From Oscillospiraceae bacterium (lineage in GTDB: Bacteria > Bacillota > Clostridia > Oscillospirales > Oscillospiraceae), in assembly GCA_902775355.1 (NCBI GenBank), contig CACYLY010000044.1, forward strand, positions 1-64,000: 64,000 nucleotides of DNA, read 5' to 3'. Positions 8,710-17,493 of the stretch are shown here, piece after piece. Both the position numbers and the translations under genes were made by a program. Under the pieces are notes generated by a model. The model saw only the letters and a list, made by a program, of their open reading frames with translations. It was not told where the DNA came from and made no database searches. Each line of letters opens with the position of its first letter. The first letter of the stretch is position 1.

Positions 8710-9663
8710 ATGGATCCCGTATTGTATATCGTCATCCCCTGCTACAACGAGCAGGAGGTCCTGCCCATCACCGCCCCCATGTTCCTGGAGAAGATCAAGA
8801 GCCTGACCGCCGCCGGGAAGATCTCCGACGAGAGCCGGGTGCTCTTCGTCAACGACGGCAGCAGGGACAAGACCTGGGAGATCATCAAGGAGCTCTCCGC
8901 CGCCGATCCCCACTATCTGGGAATCAGCCAGAGCCGGAACCGGGGCCATCAGAACGCGGTGCTGGCCGGGCTCATGGAGGCCAAGGATCGCTGCGACATC
9001 ACCATCTCCATCGACTGCGACGGCCAGGACGACATCAACGCCATGGACGCCATGGTAGACGCCTATCGGGACGGCTGCGAGGTGGTCTACGGCGTGCGCT
9101 CCAGCCGGGAGACGGACACCTTCTTCAAGCGCTTCACCGCCCAGAGCTTCTATAAGTTCCTCAGCGGCATGGGCGCCGAGGTGGTCTACAACCACGCGGA
9201 CTACCGGCTCATCTCCAGCCGGGTGCTGAAGGAATTCGCCAATTTCAAGGAAGTGAACCTCTTCCTCCGGGGCCTGATCCCCCTGGTGGGCTTCAAGAGC
9301 ACCACCGTGGCCTACGCCCGGGCCGAGCGTCTGGCGGGCGAGAGCCATTATCCCCTGAAGAAGATGATCGCCCTGGCGGTGGACGGCATCACCAGCCTCT
9401 CGGTGAAGCCTCTGCGGCTCATTACGGGCTTCGGCGTCTTTGTGGCTCTGGTCAGCTTCATCGGCTGCCTCTGGGCGCTGATCACCGCCCTGTGCGGCAA
9501 GGCCGTGGCCGGCTGGGCCAGCATGACCTGCATCATCTGCTTTGTCAGCGGCGTGCAGCTGATCTGCCTGGGCATCATCGGAGAGTACATCGGAAAGATC
9601 TACATGGAGACCAAGGCCCGGCCCCGCTACATCATCAGCGAACGCACCTGGGAAGACGACTGA
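8710..9663 (+). CDS. GT2 glycosyltransferase, GtrB/DPM-like
   Basis: 317 aa. N-terminal GT-A fold with IPCYNEQEVLP and the metal-binding DCDGQDD motif, then two C-terminal TM segments and an amphipathic tail, the layout of bactoprenol-phosphate glucosyltransferases. It should load a sugar, probably glucose, from a nucleotide sugar onto undecaprenyl phosphate at the inner face. AAGGAG precedes the ATG. It pairs with the upstream GtrII-like enzyme. No GtrA-type flippase was seen in the cluster. Confidence 0.92.
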   Translation: MDPVLYIVIPCYNEQEVLPITAPMFLEKIKSLTAAGKISDESRVLFVNDGSRDKTWEIIKELSAADPHYLGISQSRNRGHQNAVLAGLMEAKDRCDITISIDCDGQDDINAMDAMVDAYRDGCEVVYGVRSSRETDTFFKRFTAQSFYKFLSGMGAEVVYNHADYRLISSRVLKEFANFKEVNLFLRGLIPLVGFKSTTVAYARAERLAGESHYPLKKMIALAVDGITSLSVKPLRLITGFGVFVALVSFIGCLWALITALCGKAVAGWASMTCIICFVSGVQLICLGIIGEYIGKIYMETKARPRYIISERTWEDD

Positions 9664-9760
9664 TGGGAAAAACGCCCCGAAAGCTTCTTAATTTTTCTGA
9701 AGAGTGGGGAATTTTTCCTGTTTAATCGCCGAAATCGGGCTGGTCGGGGCGCAGCGGCAC

Positions 9761-9789
9761 TTGACGAATGGCAAAAAGCGGTGTAATAT
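9761..9789 (+). promoter_or_regulatory. Sigma-A promoter
   Basis: -35 TTGACG (9761-9766), 17-base spacer, -10 TAATAT (9784-9789), about 50 bases before the zinc-ribbon/Ig-like gene. Confidence 0.65.
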
Positions 9790-9840
9790 GTTTTGTAGCA
9801 TCTCTGTAACTTCTATTCCTTATAGAACGGAGGAACCAGC

Positions 9841-10506
9841 ATGAGCTTATTTCCTGAAGTAAAATGCCGTCGCTGCGGAGAGAGTTTTTCTATCGTTCGC
9901 AGCCACTGCCCCAACTGCGGGACCCGCCGCGTGGCCCAGAGCGGGCGCACGCCGGCTGCCACCCCCGGCACTGTGAAAGGCACCGCCGCCTATGAGCGGG
10001 CGGAGACCAACACCAAGTGGCAGATGATTTTCGGCGGGATTCTGGTGTTCGCGGTGATCCTGGCGGTCATCGTCATGGTCACGGTCCATCCCGACGGGCT
10101 GGACAATCCCGGCACCACCGGCCAGGGCACCATCACGGCCCCCACGCCGTCTCCCACGCCCGACCCCGGCGCCCAGACCATTATCGTCCAGCCGCCCACG
10201 CCGTCTCCCACGCCCATTCCCATCCCCGAGTCCGTAAAGGTCTTCTTCTTTGAGGATGAGAAGGAAGAGTTCACCGAAAAGGTGGGCGAGGCGGTCAAGC
10301 TGAAAGCCGTGGCCTATCCGGTGGACCAGTTCCCCAATGCCACCTTCAAGTGGAGCGTCAACGATGAGAGCGTCATCAAGCTCACCATCAGCGAGGACAC
10401 CAAGGAGTGCGAGGTCCTGTGCCTGAAGCACCAGCCCGGCGGCGTCACCCTGACGGTGGAGTGCAACGGCGTCAAGAAGGACGTCAAGGTTTACACCAAG
10501 AACTGA
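9841..10506 (+). CDS. Zinc-ribbon, single-TM protein with Ig-like extracellular domain
   Basis: 221 aa. Two CxxC pairs (C10/C13 and C23/C26) form an N-terminal zinc ribbon. One TM helix lies at about 60-82, followed by a Thr/Pro-rich stretch with PTPSPTP repeats. The C-terminal about 90 residues look like a bacterial Ig-like (Big) domain (KLKAVAYPVDQ...FKWSVNDESV...VTLTVECNG). The ribbon would be cytoplasmic and the Ig-like domain outside. GGAGGA precedes the ATG. Function unknown. Confidence 0.82.
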   Translation: MSLFPEVKCRRCGESFSIVRSHCPNCGTRRVAQSGRTPAATPGTVKGTAAYERAETNTKWQMIFGGILVFAVILAVIVMVTVHPDGLDNPGTTGQGTITAPTPSPTPDPGAQTIIVQPPTPSPTPIPIPESVKVFFFEDEKEEFTEKVGEAVKLKAVAYPVDQFPNATFKWSVNDESVIKLTISEDTKECEVLCLKHQPGGVTLTVECNGVKKDVKVYTKN

Positions 10507-10521
10507 TTCGTGCTGAAAATG

Positions 10522-10552
10522 AAAAAACCGGAGTGGAAGCTCCGGTTTTTTC
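10522..10552 (+). terminator. Rho-independent terminator
   Basis: Stem AACCGGAG/CTCCGGTT (10526-10533 with 10540-10547), 6-base loop, then a T run. It ends the zinc-ribbon/Ig gene and lies just before the YgjP start. Confidence 0.85.
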
Positions 10553-10557
10553 TTGGA

Positions 10558-11112
10558 ATGGGGGAGATCGTTTTGGAATATGAATTGATCCGCAGCGCCC
10601 GCAAGACCCTGGCCCTGCAGCTGAAGCCGGACGGGACCGTCCTGGTCCGGGCGCCGCTGCGCACATCCAAGCGGCAGATCGAGACCTTTCTGCGGGAGCA
10701 TCGGGACTGGGTGGAAAAGCGCCTGGCAAAGCGGGCGGCCCAGCCTCCGGCGGAAAAGCTCCGCCCGGAGGAGCTGGACGAGCTGAAAAAGCGGGCCCGG
10801 CGCGTCTTTCTGGCCCGGGCCTCCTATTACGCCCCGGTGGTGGGCGTCCGCTTCCAGCGGCTGGCGGTCCGCAGCCAGAGGACCAAATGGGGCAGCTGCT
10901 CGTCCAAGGGCGGGCTGAATTTCAACTGTCTGCTGCTTTTGGCCCCGGCGGAGGTGCTGGACTACGTGGTGGTCCACGAGCTCTGCCACCTGCTGGAGAT
11001 GAATCACTCCAAGCGCTTCTGGGCCGAGGTGGCCCGGGTGTACCCGGATTACGCCGCCGCCCGCAAGTGGCTCAAGCAGAACGGGAGCGCCCTGATGGCC
11101 CGCCTGCCGTAG
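10558..11112 (+). CDS. YgjP-like (M48/DUF45) metallopeptidase-family protein
   Basis: 184 aa from ATG 10558. A TTG at 10573, with GGGGGAG upstream at ideal spacing, is an alternative start five codons in. The family motifs WGSCSSKGG and HELCHLLEMNHSKRFW are present; the HExxH plus downstream His make a zinc site like that of SprT/WSS1-type proteases. The cytoplasmic substrate is unknown. The gene has its own position after a terminator and is followed by repeat DNA. Confidence 0.9.
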   Translation: MGEIVLEYELIRSARKTLALQLKPDGTVLVRAPLRTSKRQIETFLREHRDWVEKRLAKRAAQPPAEKLRPEELDELKKRARRVFLARASYYAPVVGVRFQRLAVRSQRTKWGSCSSKGGLNFNCLLLLAPAEVLDYVVVHELCHLLEMNHSKRFWAEVARVYPDYAAARKWLKQNGSALMARLP

Positions 11113-11119
11113 GGGCAGC

Positions 11120-11660
11120 CGACCGTCGCCCGCTTCTTGCCTCCCCCATTGGGGGAGGTGGCATCCGGCGTCAGCCGCAAGCCGGATGACGGAAGGGGTC
11201 TTCCGTCCCGTCCCTCTCCGTAGGGGCCCGGCCATGGGCCCCTCGGCGGCCCTAAACGCTGGAAATCAGAAAACGTAGGGCTGTCGAGGACGCCAGCCCC
11301 TACAGAGACGCCTCCCGTAGCGCCGAGCATTGCTCGGCGTCGTCCCGTTTCCCGCCTCTCGTAGGGGCGACCTTTGGTCGCCCGCCCTTGCCCCCCGTGT
11401 GCGTGATCCGCGGAGCGATCAAGGGATCGCTCCCTACGCGCCGGTGCCACCCGCCTGCCGTAGGGGCGATTCACGAATCGCCCGCCAGTCCGCGCCGCCC
11501 GCCCCCGTAGGGACGACCTTTGGTCGCCCGCCGTTGCGCACGTGTGCGTGATCCGCGGAGCGATCAAGGGATCGCTCCCTACGCGCCGGTGCCACCCGCC
11601 TGCCGTAGGGGCGATTCACGAATCGCCCGCCGATCCCGCGTCAACGCCCTGATGGCCCGC
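11120..11660. repeat. Palindromic repeat cluster with a duplicated 125-bp block
   Basis: This 540-base gene-free stretch is almost wholly repeats. A unit at 11136-11203 (CTTGCCTCCCCC...GGGGGAGGTGGC... ending GGAAGGGGTC) recurs at 30362-30422 and 56.27-56.42 kb. Palindromes of the type GTAGGGGCGACC-TTT-GGTCGCC follow. A block of about 125 bases at 11361-11485 is repeated with few changes at 11507-11631. It is not a CRISPR: units are palindromic, adjacent and of different kinds, with no unique equal-length spacers. Confidence 0.85.
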
Positions 11661-11680
11661 CTGCCGGAGTGATGGCCCTG

Positions 11681-11704
11681 AACTAAAAACTAGAAACTAA
11701 AAAA
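11681..11704. repeat. Word array (AACTAAAAACT type)
   Basis: Three imperfect AACTAAAAA words directly precede the terminator shared by the repeat region and malQ. Confidence 0.65.
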
Positions 11705-11749
11705 TCCATCCGGAAGAAAACCTGTTTTCTTCCGGATGGGGTTTTTTTT
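11701..11749. terminator. Bidirectional terminator, 3' of malQ
   Basis: A 15-bp perfect stem (11706-11720 with 11725-11739), 4-base loop CCTG, A run on one side and T8 on the other. On the minus strand it ends malQ. Confidence 0.88.
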
Positions 11750-13229
11750 AGAGTCTCCGATAGGTCTCGGTCAGCTTATGGAGCTTCCTGGCCAGCTTTT
11801 TGTCCGCCGCGCCGGGCTTGATGCGCCACTCCCAGTTGCCGCCCAGGACGCCCGGGGTGTTGATGCGGCTCTCCTCCCCCAGCTCCAGGATGTCCTGCAT
11901 CTGCATGACGAAGAGCTGAGAGGCGGTGGCCATGCCGGTGCGGATCATGGCCTGGCACCAGCTCTCGTCCTTGCCCACGTGCATGTACTCTCTGGCAAAG
12001 CGGAGGCACTCCCTGCTGGTGTGCTTGATCCAGCCGTTGACCACCTCGTTGTCGTGGGTACCCACGTAGCAGACGCTGTGGTTGATGCAGTTGTGGGGCA
12101 TGTAGTCCGAATCCCCCGTGGGATCGAAGCCGAACTCCAGGATCTTCATGCCGGGCATGCCGGAGTCTTTCAGGAGCTTGGCCACCTCCGGGGTGGTGTA
12201 GCCCAGGTCCTCGGCGATGAACTCCAGGTCGTGGAACCAGGAGGTCAGCACCCCCACCAGATCCATGCCCGGGCCGGGCTTCCAGTGGCCCCGCTTGGCG
12301 TTGGTATCGCCGAAGGGCACGGCCCAGTAGCTCTCGAAGCCCCGGAAATGGTCGATGCGGATCACGTCAAAGAGGCGGCCCGCGCCCTCCACCCGGCGGA
12401 TCCACCAGCCAAAGCCGTCCGCCTTCATGGCGTCATAGTCATAGAGCGGGTTGCCCCAGAGCTGCCCGTCCTCGGTAAAGGCGTCGGGCGGGACGCCGGA
12501 GACCTCCCTGGGGATCCCGTCGGAATCCAGCTGGAAGTACTTGGGCTCGGCCCAGACGTCCGCGGAGTCCAGGGCCACGTAGATGGGCACGTCCCCGATG
12601 AAGCGGATGCCCTGGGCGTGGGCGTAGTCCCGCAGGGCCTTCCACTGGCGGAAGAACAAAAACTGACAGAAGACCCAGAAATCCACATCCTCGGCCAGCT
12701 CCTGCCGGTACTTCTCCACGGCCTCGGGCTTGTGCAGGCGGATGTCGGCGTCCGGCCACTCGCTCCAGCTGACCATGCCGAAGCGATTCTTCACCGCCAT
12801 GTAGAGGGCGTAGTTCTCGATCCAGGCGGCGTTTTCCTTCCGGAAGGCGGCCAGCTCCTCCTTCAGGGGCTCCCGCCCCCGCTGAAAGGCCAGGCGCAGC
12901 ACCGGGAAACGGTTCTCGTAGATTTTGGCGTAGTCCACCTTCTCCGGATTGCGGCCCCAGTCCCGGTCCGTGATCTCGCTTTTACGCAGGAGCTTGTCCT
13001 TCACCAGCAGGTCCAGGTCGATGAAATAGGGGTTGCCCGCAAAGCTGGAGAAGGAGGAATAGGGACTGTCGCCATAGCTGGTGGGGCCCAGGGGCAGCAG
13101 CTGCCAGTACTTCTGGCCCGCCGCCTTCAGGAAATCCACAAACTTGTAAGCGCTCTTTCCCATGGTACCGATGCCGTAGGGCGAGGGCAGAGAGCTCATG
13201 GGCATCAGAATACCGCTTTTACGTTCCAT
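11748..13229 (-). CDS. malQ: 4-alpha-glucanotransferase (amylomaltase, GH77)
   Basis: 493 aa, the usual GH77 size. It transfers alpha-1,4-glucan segments between maltooligosaccharides and to glucose in cytoplasmic starch or glycogen metabolism. Visible motifs are SSLPSPYGIG near the N-terminus, the nucleophile region IRIDHFRGF, the acid/base region IAEDLG and the GTHDN segment. The start at 13229 has AAGAAGGG upstream; a longer frame runs through the promoter. It is divergent from the amylosucrase-like gene. Confidence 0.97.
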   Translation of the reverse strand: MERKSGILMPMSSLPSPYGIGTMGKSAYKFVDFLKAAGQKYWQLLPLGPTSYGDSPYSSFSSFAGNPYFIDLDLLVKDKLLRKSEITDRDWGRNPEKVDYAKIYENRFPVLRLAFQRGREPLKEELAAFRKENAAWIENYALYMAVKNRFGMVSWSEWPDADIRLHKPEAVEKYRQELAEDVDFWVFCQFLFFRQWKALRDYAHAQGIRFIGDVPIYVALDSADVWAEPKYFQLDSDGIPREVSGVPPDAFTEDGQLWGNPLYDYDAMKADGFGWWIRRVEGAGRLFDVIRIDHFRGFESYWAVPFGDTNAKRGHWKPGPGMDLVGVLTSWFHDLEFIAEDLGYTTPEVAKLLKDSGMPGMKILEFGFDPTGDSDYMPHNCINHSVCYVGTHDNEVVNGWIKHTSRECLRFAREYMHVGKDESWCQAMIRTGMATASQLFVMQMQDILELGEESRINTPGVLGGNWEWRIKPGAADKKLARKLHKLTETYRRL

Positions 13230-13269
13230 AGATGATCCCTTCTTTCGTAGATTGGAAAATCCAAGAGAT

Positions 13270-13298
13270 ATTTTAACAGGGCAGCAGGGGAAAGTCAA
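13270..13298 (-). promoter_or_regulatory. Sigma-A promoter of malQ
   Basis: On the minus strand: -35 TTGACT (13293-13298), 17-base spacer, -10 TAAAAT (13270-13275), about 40 bases upstream of the start. Confidence 0.82.
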
Positions 13299-13339
13299 CC
13301 GGATAACGCCGCTTGTCCGGAAATGCGGAAAGCTGACGG

Positions 13340-13368
13340 TTGATTCTTTTCCCCTTCCATGGTACACT
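13340..13368 (+). promoter_or_regulatory. Sigma-A promoter of the amylosucrase-like gene
   Basis: -35 TTGATT (13340-13345), 17-base spacer, -10 TACACT (13363-13368). It lies back to back with the malQ promoter in a 190-base divergent gap, so one regulator could serve both. Confidence 0.78.
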
Positions 13369-13420
13369 GTTTCCATCCCGGGCAGACAGCCCGGCAGCTC
13401 AATACGCTGGAGGATGCGAT

Positions 13421-15286
13421 ATGAGAGAGATCCCGTGGGAGCAGCCCTTTGCCGACCGCTTTCAGAGCCGGGAGGCGGAACTGAAGCAGCTTTTTTACGC
13501 CCTTTATCCCAACGACGAGCAAGCCTTTTCCTATTTCGCGGACATGCTGTACCGCACATATCAGCAGCGCTCCCCCGCTCTGCGCCGGCTGGACGCACAG
13601 CGGGAAGAGAAGCCCTCCTGGTACAAGGGCCGGGACCTGGTGGGCATGCAGCTCTACGTCAAGGCCTTCGCCGGGACCCTGCGGGGCGTCCGGGAGAAGC
13701 TGGACTATCTGCAGGAGGCCGGGGTCAACTACCTGCACCTGATGCCCCTGCTGGAGAGCCCCGAGGGCCGCAGCGACGGGGGCTACGCCGTCTCCGACTT
13801 CCGGAAGGTCCAGCCGGAGCTGGGCACCATGGAGGATCTGGCCGCCCTGGCGGAGGACTGCCACGGCCGCGGCATGGCGGTGTGCCTGGACTTTGTGATG
13901 AACCACACCAGCGAGGACCACGAGTGGGCCCGCCGGGCCAAGGCCGGGGACCGGGCCTGCCGGGAGCGCTATTTCTTCTATGACGACTGGGAGATCCCCA
14001 TCCGCTTCGAGCGCACCGTGCCCCAGGTCTTCCCCACCACCGCCCCGGGCAACTTCACCTGGAACCAGGAGGCGGGCAAGGTGGTGATGACCACCTTCTA
14101 CCCCTATCAGTGGGACCTGAACTACTGCAACCCCACGGTTTTCAACGACATGACCGAGAACATGCTCTACCTCTGCAACCAGGGGGTGGACGTGATCCGG
14201 CTGGACGCGGTGCCCTACATTTGGAAGGAGCTTGGCACCAACTGCCGCAACCTGCCCCAGGTCCACAGCCTGGTGCGCCTGATGCGCATGGCCTGCGAGA
14301 TCGTCTGCCCCGGCACCCTGCTGCTGGGCGAGGTGGTGATGGAGCCCAGCAAGGTGGTGCCCTACTTCGGCACGATGGATAAGCCCGAGTGCCACCTGCT
14401 CTACAACGTGACCACCATGGCCAGCACCTGGCACACCGTGGCCACCAAGGACGTGCGCCTGCTGCGCCATCAGTTGGGCCAGGTCTTCGCTCTGCCCAAG
14501 GAATACGGCTTCCTCAACTACCTGCGCTGCCATGACGACATCGGCTGGGGCCTGGACTACGGCTTTCTGCGCTGGTTCGGCACGGAGGAAGTGCCCCACA
14601 AGAAATTCCTGAACGACTATCTCACCGGCATGTGGCTGGGCAGCCCCGCCCGCGGCGAGCTGTACAACAATGATCCCCGGTTGGGGGACGCCCGGCTCTG
14701 CGGCACCACCGCCTCTCTCTGCGGCGTGGAGCTGGCCCGGGAAAGAGAGAACACCGAGCTGCTGGACTGGGCCCTGCGGCTGGACGAGATGCTCCATGCC
14801 TACATCTTCACCCTCAGCGGCCTGCCCGTGCTCTACAGCGGAGACGAGATCGCCCGCCAAAACGACTATACTTATCACAACGATCCCCTCAAGGCGGAGG
14901 ACAGCCGCTGGATCCACCGGGGCGACATGGACTGGGAGGCCGCCGAAAAGCGGCGGGATCCCGAGACCCCCGAGGGGCGGATCTTCACCGCTCTGCGGAG
15001 ACTGGAGCAGCTCCGGGCCGAGCACCGGGTCTTCGACGGAGCGGCGGACGTCTGGATCGTGGACACCCGGGACGACAGCGTCCTCGGCATCGGGCGCTAC
15101 TACCGGGGCGAAAAGCTGGTGGCCCTCTTCAACTTCAGTCAGGAGGAGAAGACTGTCTCCGCCTGCGAGCTGGGAGAATTCCGCGACCTGCTGACGGGAG
15201 AAAAGGCGGACAAGTGCCGCGTCCGGCTTCCCTCCGGCGGCTTCCGCTGGCTGCTGTGCGACTTTGCCCGGGAGTGTCAGGGCTGA
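13421..15286 (+). CDS. Amylosucrase-like GH13 enzyme
   Basis: 621 aa from ATG 13421, with CTGGAGG upstream. GH13 subfamily-4-like layout: a helical N-terminal domain, then a (beta/alpha)8 barrel with DFVMNHTS, the nucleophile in DVIRLDAVPYIWKELG, the acid/base Glu in LLGEVV, and the transition-state Asp in CHDDIGWG, then a beta C-domain. Amylosucrases make alpha-1,4-glucan from sucrose; related enzymes are sucrose hydrolases or phosphorylases, which sequence reading alone cannot exclude. Its divergent partner malQ supports a role in alpha-glucan turnover. Confidence 0.88.
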   Translation: MREIPWEQPFADRFQSREAELKQLFYALYPNDEQAFSYFADMLYRTYQQRSPALRRLDAQREEKPSWYKGRDLVGMQLYVKAFAGTLRGVREKLDYLQEAGVNYLHLMPLLESPEGRSDGGYAVSDFRKVQPELGTMEDLAALAEDCHGRGMAVCLDFVMNHTSEDHEWARRAKAGDRACRERYFFYDDWEIPIRFERTVPQVFPTTAPGNFTWNQEAGKVVMTTFYPYQWDLNYCNPTVFNDMTENMLYLCNQGVDVIRLDAVPYIWKELGTNCRNLPQVHSLVRLMRMACEIVCPGTLLLGEVVMEPSKVVPYFGTMDKPECHLLYNVTTMASTWHTVATKDVRLLRHQLGQVFALPKEYGFLNYLRCHDDIGWGLDYGFLRWFGTEEVPHKKFLNDYLTGMWLGSPARGELYNNDPRLGDARLCGTTASLCGVELARERENTELLDWALRLDEMLHAYIFTLSGLPVLYSGDEIARQNDYTYHNDPLKAEDSRWIHRGDMDWEAAEKRRDPETPEGRIFTALRRLEQLRAEHRVFDGAADVWIVDTRDDSVLGIGRYYRGEKLVALFNFSQEEKTVSACELGEFRDLLTGEKADKCRVRLPSGGFRWLLCDFARECQG

Positions 15287-15295
15287 ACGCAGCTC

Positions 15296-15358
15296 TGAAA
15301 AAAAGGAACAAACGCCCGGAACACCGGTTTCAGCGGTGTTCCGGGCGTCTGTTCGTTT
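15296..15358. terminator. Bidirectional terminator
   Basis: A 15-bp perfect stem (15312-15326 with 15334-15348), 7-base loop, between the convergent amylosucrase-like gene and the LysR remnant. The A-rich 5' side serves the minus strand; the plus-strand T tract is weak. Confidence 0.75.
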
Positions 15359-15372
15359 GGGAGCCGCGCCGC

Positions 15373-15945
15373 TCAGCTCTCGGCGCCCGCCACCTGCCGG
15401 CGGACGATCTCGATGAAGTCCTGGGTGTAGCGGGAGATGTAGCTGCACTTGCGGGAGGCGGCGTCAAATTCGGATACGGTGCGCGGCTCGCCGAAGCTGT
15501 AGCAGTCGATGGGCCGCTCCCCCGCCCGGTGCCGGAGGTGGGACTCGTGGACGAAGGACACGCCGTAGCCCAGGGCCACCAGCTCCATGATGGCGGGCAG
15601 ATTGCCGGTATAGAGGACGTTTTCAAAGCTGAGGCCCTCCCGGCGCAGGATGCCGTCCATGATCTGCCGGGTGCGCTGCTGGGGCCGCATCATGATGATC
15701 TGCTCGTTTTTCAGCAGCCCCAGCTCCAGCTTCGGGTAGGGGCTGGCCGGGTTCTCCCGGGCGAAGCGGGAGAGCGGATGATCCCTGCAGGTGCAGATCA
15801 GCAGCTCCTCCCGGGCGATGGATTCGTAATGGATCTGGGGGTTCAGCTCGCTGGGGCGGGATCTTCTACTGATCGTCAGAGACCAAACGCGGGAAGCGTG
15901 TTTCCTTCGGGATACACTCTTCCTGTTTTTATTATTTTTAAACAT
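15373..15945 (-). pseudogene. LysR-type regulator remnant (effector domain only)
   Basis: 190-aa frame. From about residue 30 on it matches the C-terminal effector-binding domain of LysR regulators (LNPQIHYESIAREELLIC..., LPAIMELVALGYGVSFV). The N-terminal helix-turn-helix and the first part of the effector domain are absent; the first 28 codons are unrelated and Arg/Lys-rich. Such a regulator would normally sit divergent to, and control, the citrate operon. As it stands it cannot bind DNA. The loss of the 5' half is seen directly; the former role is inferred. Confidence 0.75.
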
Positions 15946-15959
15946 TCCGAAAAAAGCGT

Positions 15960-15988
15960 TTGCACAGAACAGGGATGCGTGTTACAAT
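15960..15988 (+). promoter_or_regulatory. Sigma-A promoter of the chr-cit operon
   Basis: -35 TTGCAC (15960-15965), 17-base spacer, -10 TACAAT (15983-15988). It lies right at the truncated end of the LysR remnant. Confidence 0.8.
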
Positions 15989-16021
15989 AGAACAAATTAA
16001 CGAACCGAAGGGATCTGAGCT

Positions 16022-16591
16022 TTGCCCATGACGAAGCAGCAATGGCGCCGGGCGCTGCCCATATTTCTGACCTTTCTGAAATTCGGCTGCTTCACCTTCG
16101 GAGGCGGCTGGAATATCATTGCGCAGATCCAGAAGGAATACGTGGACAAGAAGCACTGGATCACCGATGAGGAGCTGCTGGACTTTACTTCCGTCGGCCG
16201 TTCCATCCCCGGGATCATGGTCGGCAACGCCAGCGTCCTCTTCGGCTATCAGGCGGCGGGCGTTCCCGGCGCGCTGGCGGCGCTGCTGGGCATCGTGATC
16301 CCGCCGGTGCTCATCATGCTGGGCGTGGTGTATGTCTACGATCTGGTGAAGGACAACCTGTATGTGGCCCGCGCCATGATCGGCGTGCGGGCCGCGGTGG
16401 TCCCCATCATTTTCAGCGCCATGATGAAGCTGTTCAAGTCGGGGATCAAGGACCTGTTCTGCGGTCTGATCGCCGTCGGCGCCTTTGTCCTCTGCCTGTT
16501 TACGAACCTGAGCAATGTCCTCATCGTGCTCCTGGGAGCCGTCGCGGGCCTTGCCTGGCAGGAGGTGAGATATCGCCGTGATCTATCTTGA
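16022..16591 (+). CDS. CHR-family transporter, first half-size subunit
   Basis: 189 aa from TTG 16022 (GAAGGGA 8 bases upstream); ATG 16028 in the same frame is the alternative with looser spacing. It has the CHR-domain features FTFGGGWNIIAQIQKEY and SIPGIMVGNASVLFGYQAAG and about five to six TM helices. Short-chain CHR proteins occur as pairs that work together; some export chromate, many have unknown substrates. It heads the citrate-fermentation operon, which is unusual for chromate resistance and suggests another anion. Confidence 0.88.
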   Translation: MPMTKQQWRRALPIFLTFLKFGCFTFGGGWNIIAQIQKEYVDKKHWITDEELLDFTSVGRSIPGIMVGNASVLFGYQAAGVPGALAALLGIVIPPVLIMLGVVYVYDLVKDNLYVARAMIGVRAAVVPIIFSAMMKLFKSGIKDLFCGLIAVGAFVLCLFTNLSNVLIVLLGAVAGLAWQEVRYRRDLS

Positions 16592-17141
16592 GCTGTTTCT
16601 CTCCTTTCTGCTGATCGGCTTTACCAGCTTCGGCGGGATGTCCATGGTCCCGCTGATCAACGACCAGATGCTGAGCCACGGCTGGATGACCGCTTCCGAG
16701 GTGGCCGACATCGTGGCTATCGCGGAGATGACGCCGGGGCCCCTGGGGATCAACTGCGCGACCTTTGCCGGAGCCCGCACGGCGGGGATCTCCGGCGCTC
16801 TGGTCGCAAGCTTCGGGGTTTTGGTCCCCACCCTCACGCTGGCGATGCTGGCGGCCGTGTTTTTGACGAAATTCAAAGAGAGCCGGCTGATGAATCACGC
16901 GCTGTACGGCATTCGTCCGGTCTGCATCGGGATGATTGTCGCCGTCATGGTTCAGCAGAGCATGAACAACTACGCCGGAGCGCTGCTGGGCTTTCTCTCC
17001 TGGCCGGCCCTTGTGATCGGCCTTGTCTGCCTGCTGGTGCTGCTGCGCTTCAAATGGAGCGTTCCGAAGACCATTCTGCTGGCGGCGGCCCTGGGTCTGC
17101 TGCTCTGCGGGCTGGAGGCTGCCGGCCCGCTCCCGATCTGA
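16578..17141 (+). CDS. CHR-family transporter, second half-size subunit
   Basis: 187 aa, GTG start at 16578 with GGAGGTGAG upstream, overlapping the first subunit by 14 bases. It carries the complementary CHR motifs TSFGGMSMVPLI and MTPGPLGINCATFAG and about five TM segments. It most likely forms a heteromer with the preceding protein. Confidence 0.88.
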   Translation: MIYLELFLSFLLIGFTSFGGMSMVPLINDQMLSHGWMTASEVADIVAIAEMTPGPLGINCATFAGARTAGISGALVASFGVLVPTLTLAMLAAVFLTKFKESRLMNHALYGIRPVCIGMIVAVMVQQSMNNYAGALLGFLSWPALVIGLVCLLVLLRFKWSVPKTILLAAALGLLLCGLEAAGPLPI

Positions 17142-17190
17142 GTCTGCAAAGAACTGAAAATAACCAAAATGAGAAAAGGAGGAGTGCCGA

Positions 17191-17493
17191 TTGGAAATCA
17201 AGAAACCGGCCATCGCCGGAACCCTGGAATCCAGTGACGCCCAGGTTGCCGTCGAGCCCGCAGAGGACGGGATCGAGCTGTACCTGGAGAGCAGCGTCAT
17301 GAACCAGTACGGCCGTCAGATCAAGGCGACTGTTCTGGAGACCCTCGAGCGCCTGGGCGTGGAAAACGCCCGGGTCACCGTGGTGGACAAGGGCGCGCTG
17401 GACTGCACCATCAAGGCCCGCGTGGAATGCGCGGTCTTCCGCAGCTGTGACGCTTCCGCCGCCAACATTCCCTGGGGAGGTGTGGTGAGATGA
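17191..17493 (+). CDS. citD: Citrate lyase acyl carrier protein (gamma subunit)
   Basis: 100 aa, TTG start with GGAGGA upstream. CitD carries the triphosphoribosyl-dephospho-CoA prosthetic group on a serine; S14 in GTLESSD fits the known position. It shuttles acetyl and citryl groups between CitF and CitE. It overlaps citE by 4 bases. Confidence 0.96.
   Translation: MEIKKPAIAGTLESSDAQVAVEPAEDGIELYLESSVMNQYGRQIKATVLETLERLGVENARVTVVDKGALDCTIKARVECAVFRSCDASAANIPWGGVVR

Noticed and set aside
11120..11660. Possible CRISPR array
   Set aside because: Repeats are palindromic, of unequal kinds and adjacent, without equal unique spacers; no cas gene in the window.
13295..15448. 717-codon minus-strand open frame opposite the amylosucrase-like gene
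   Set aside because: It mirrors the coding frame of a well-conserved GH13 enzyme; such antisense frames are expected in GC-rich DNA. It has low-complexity composition and no ribosome site.
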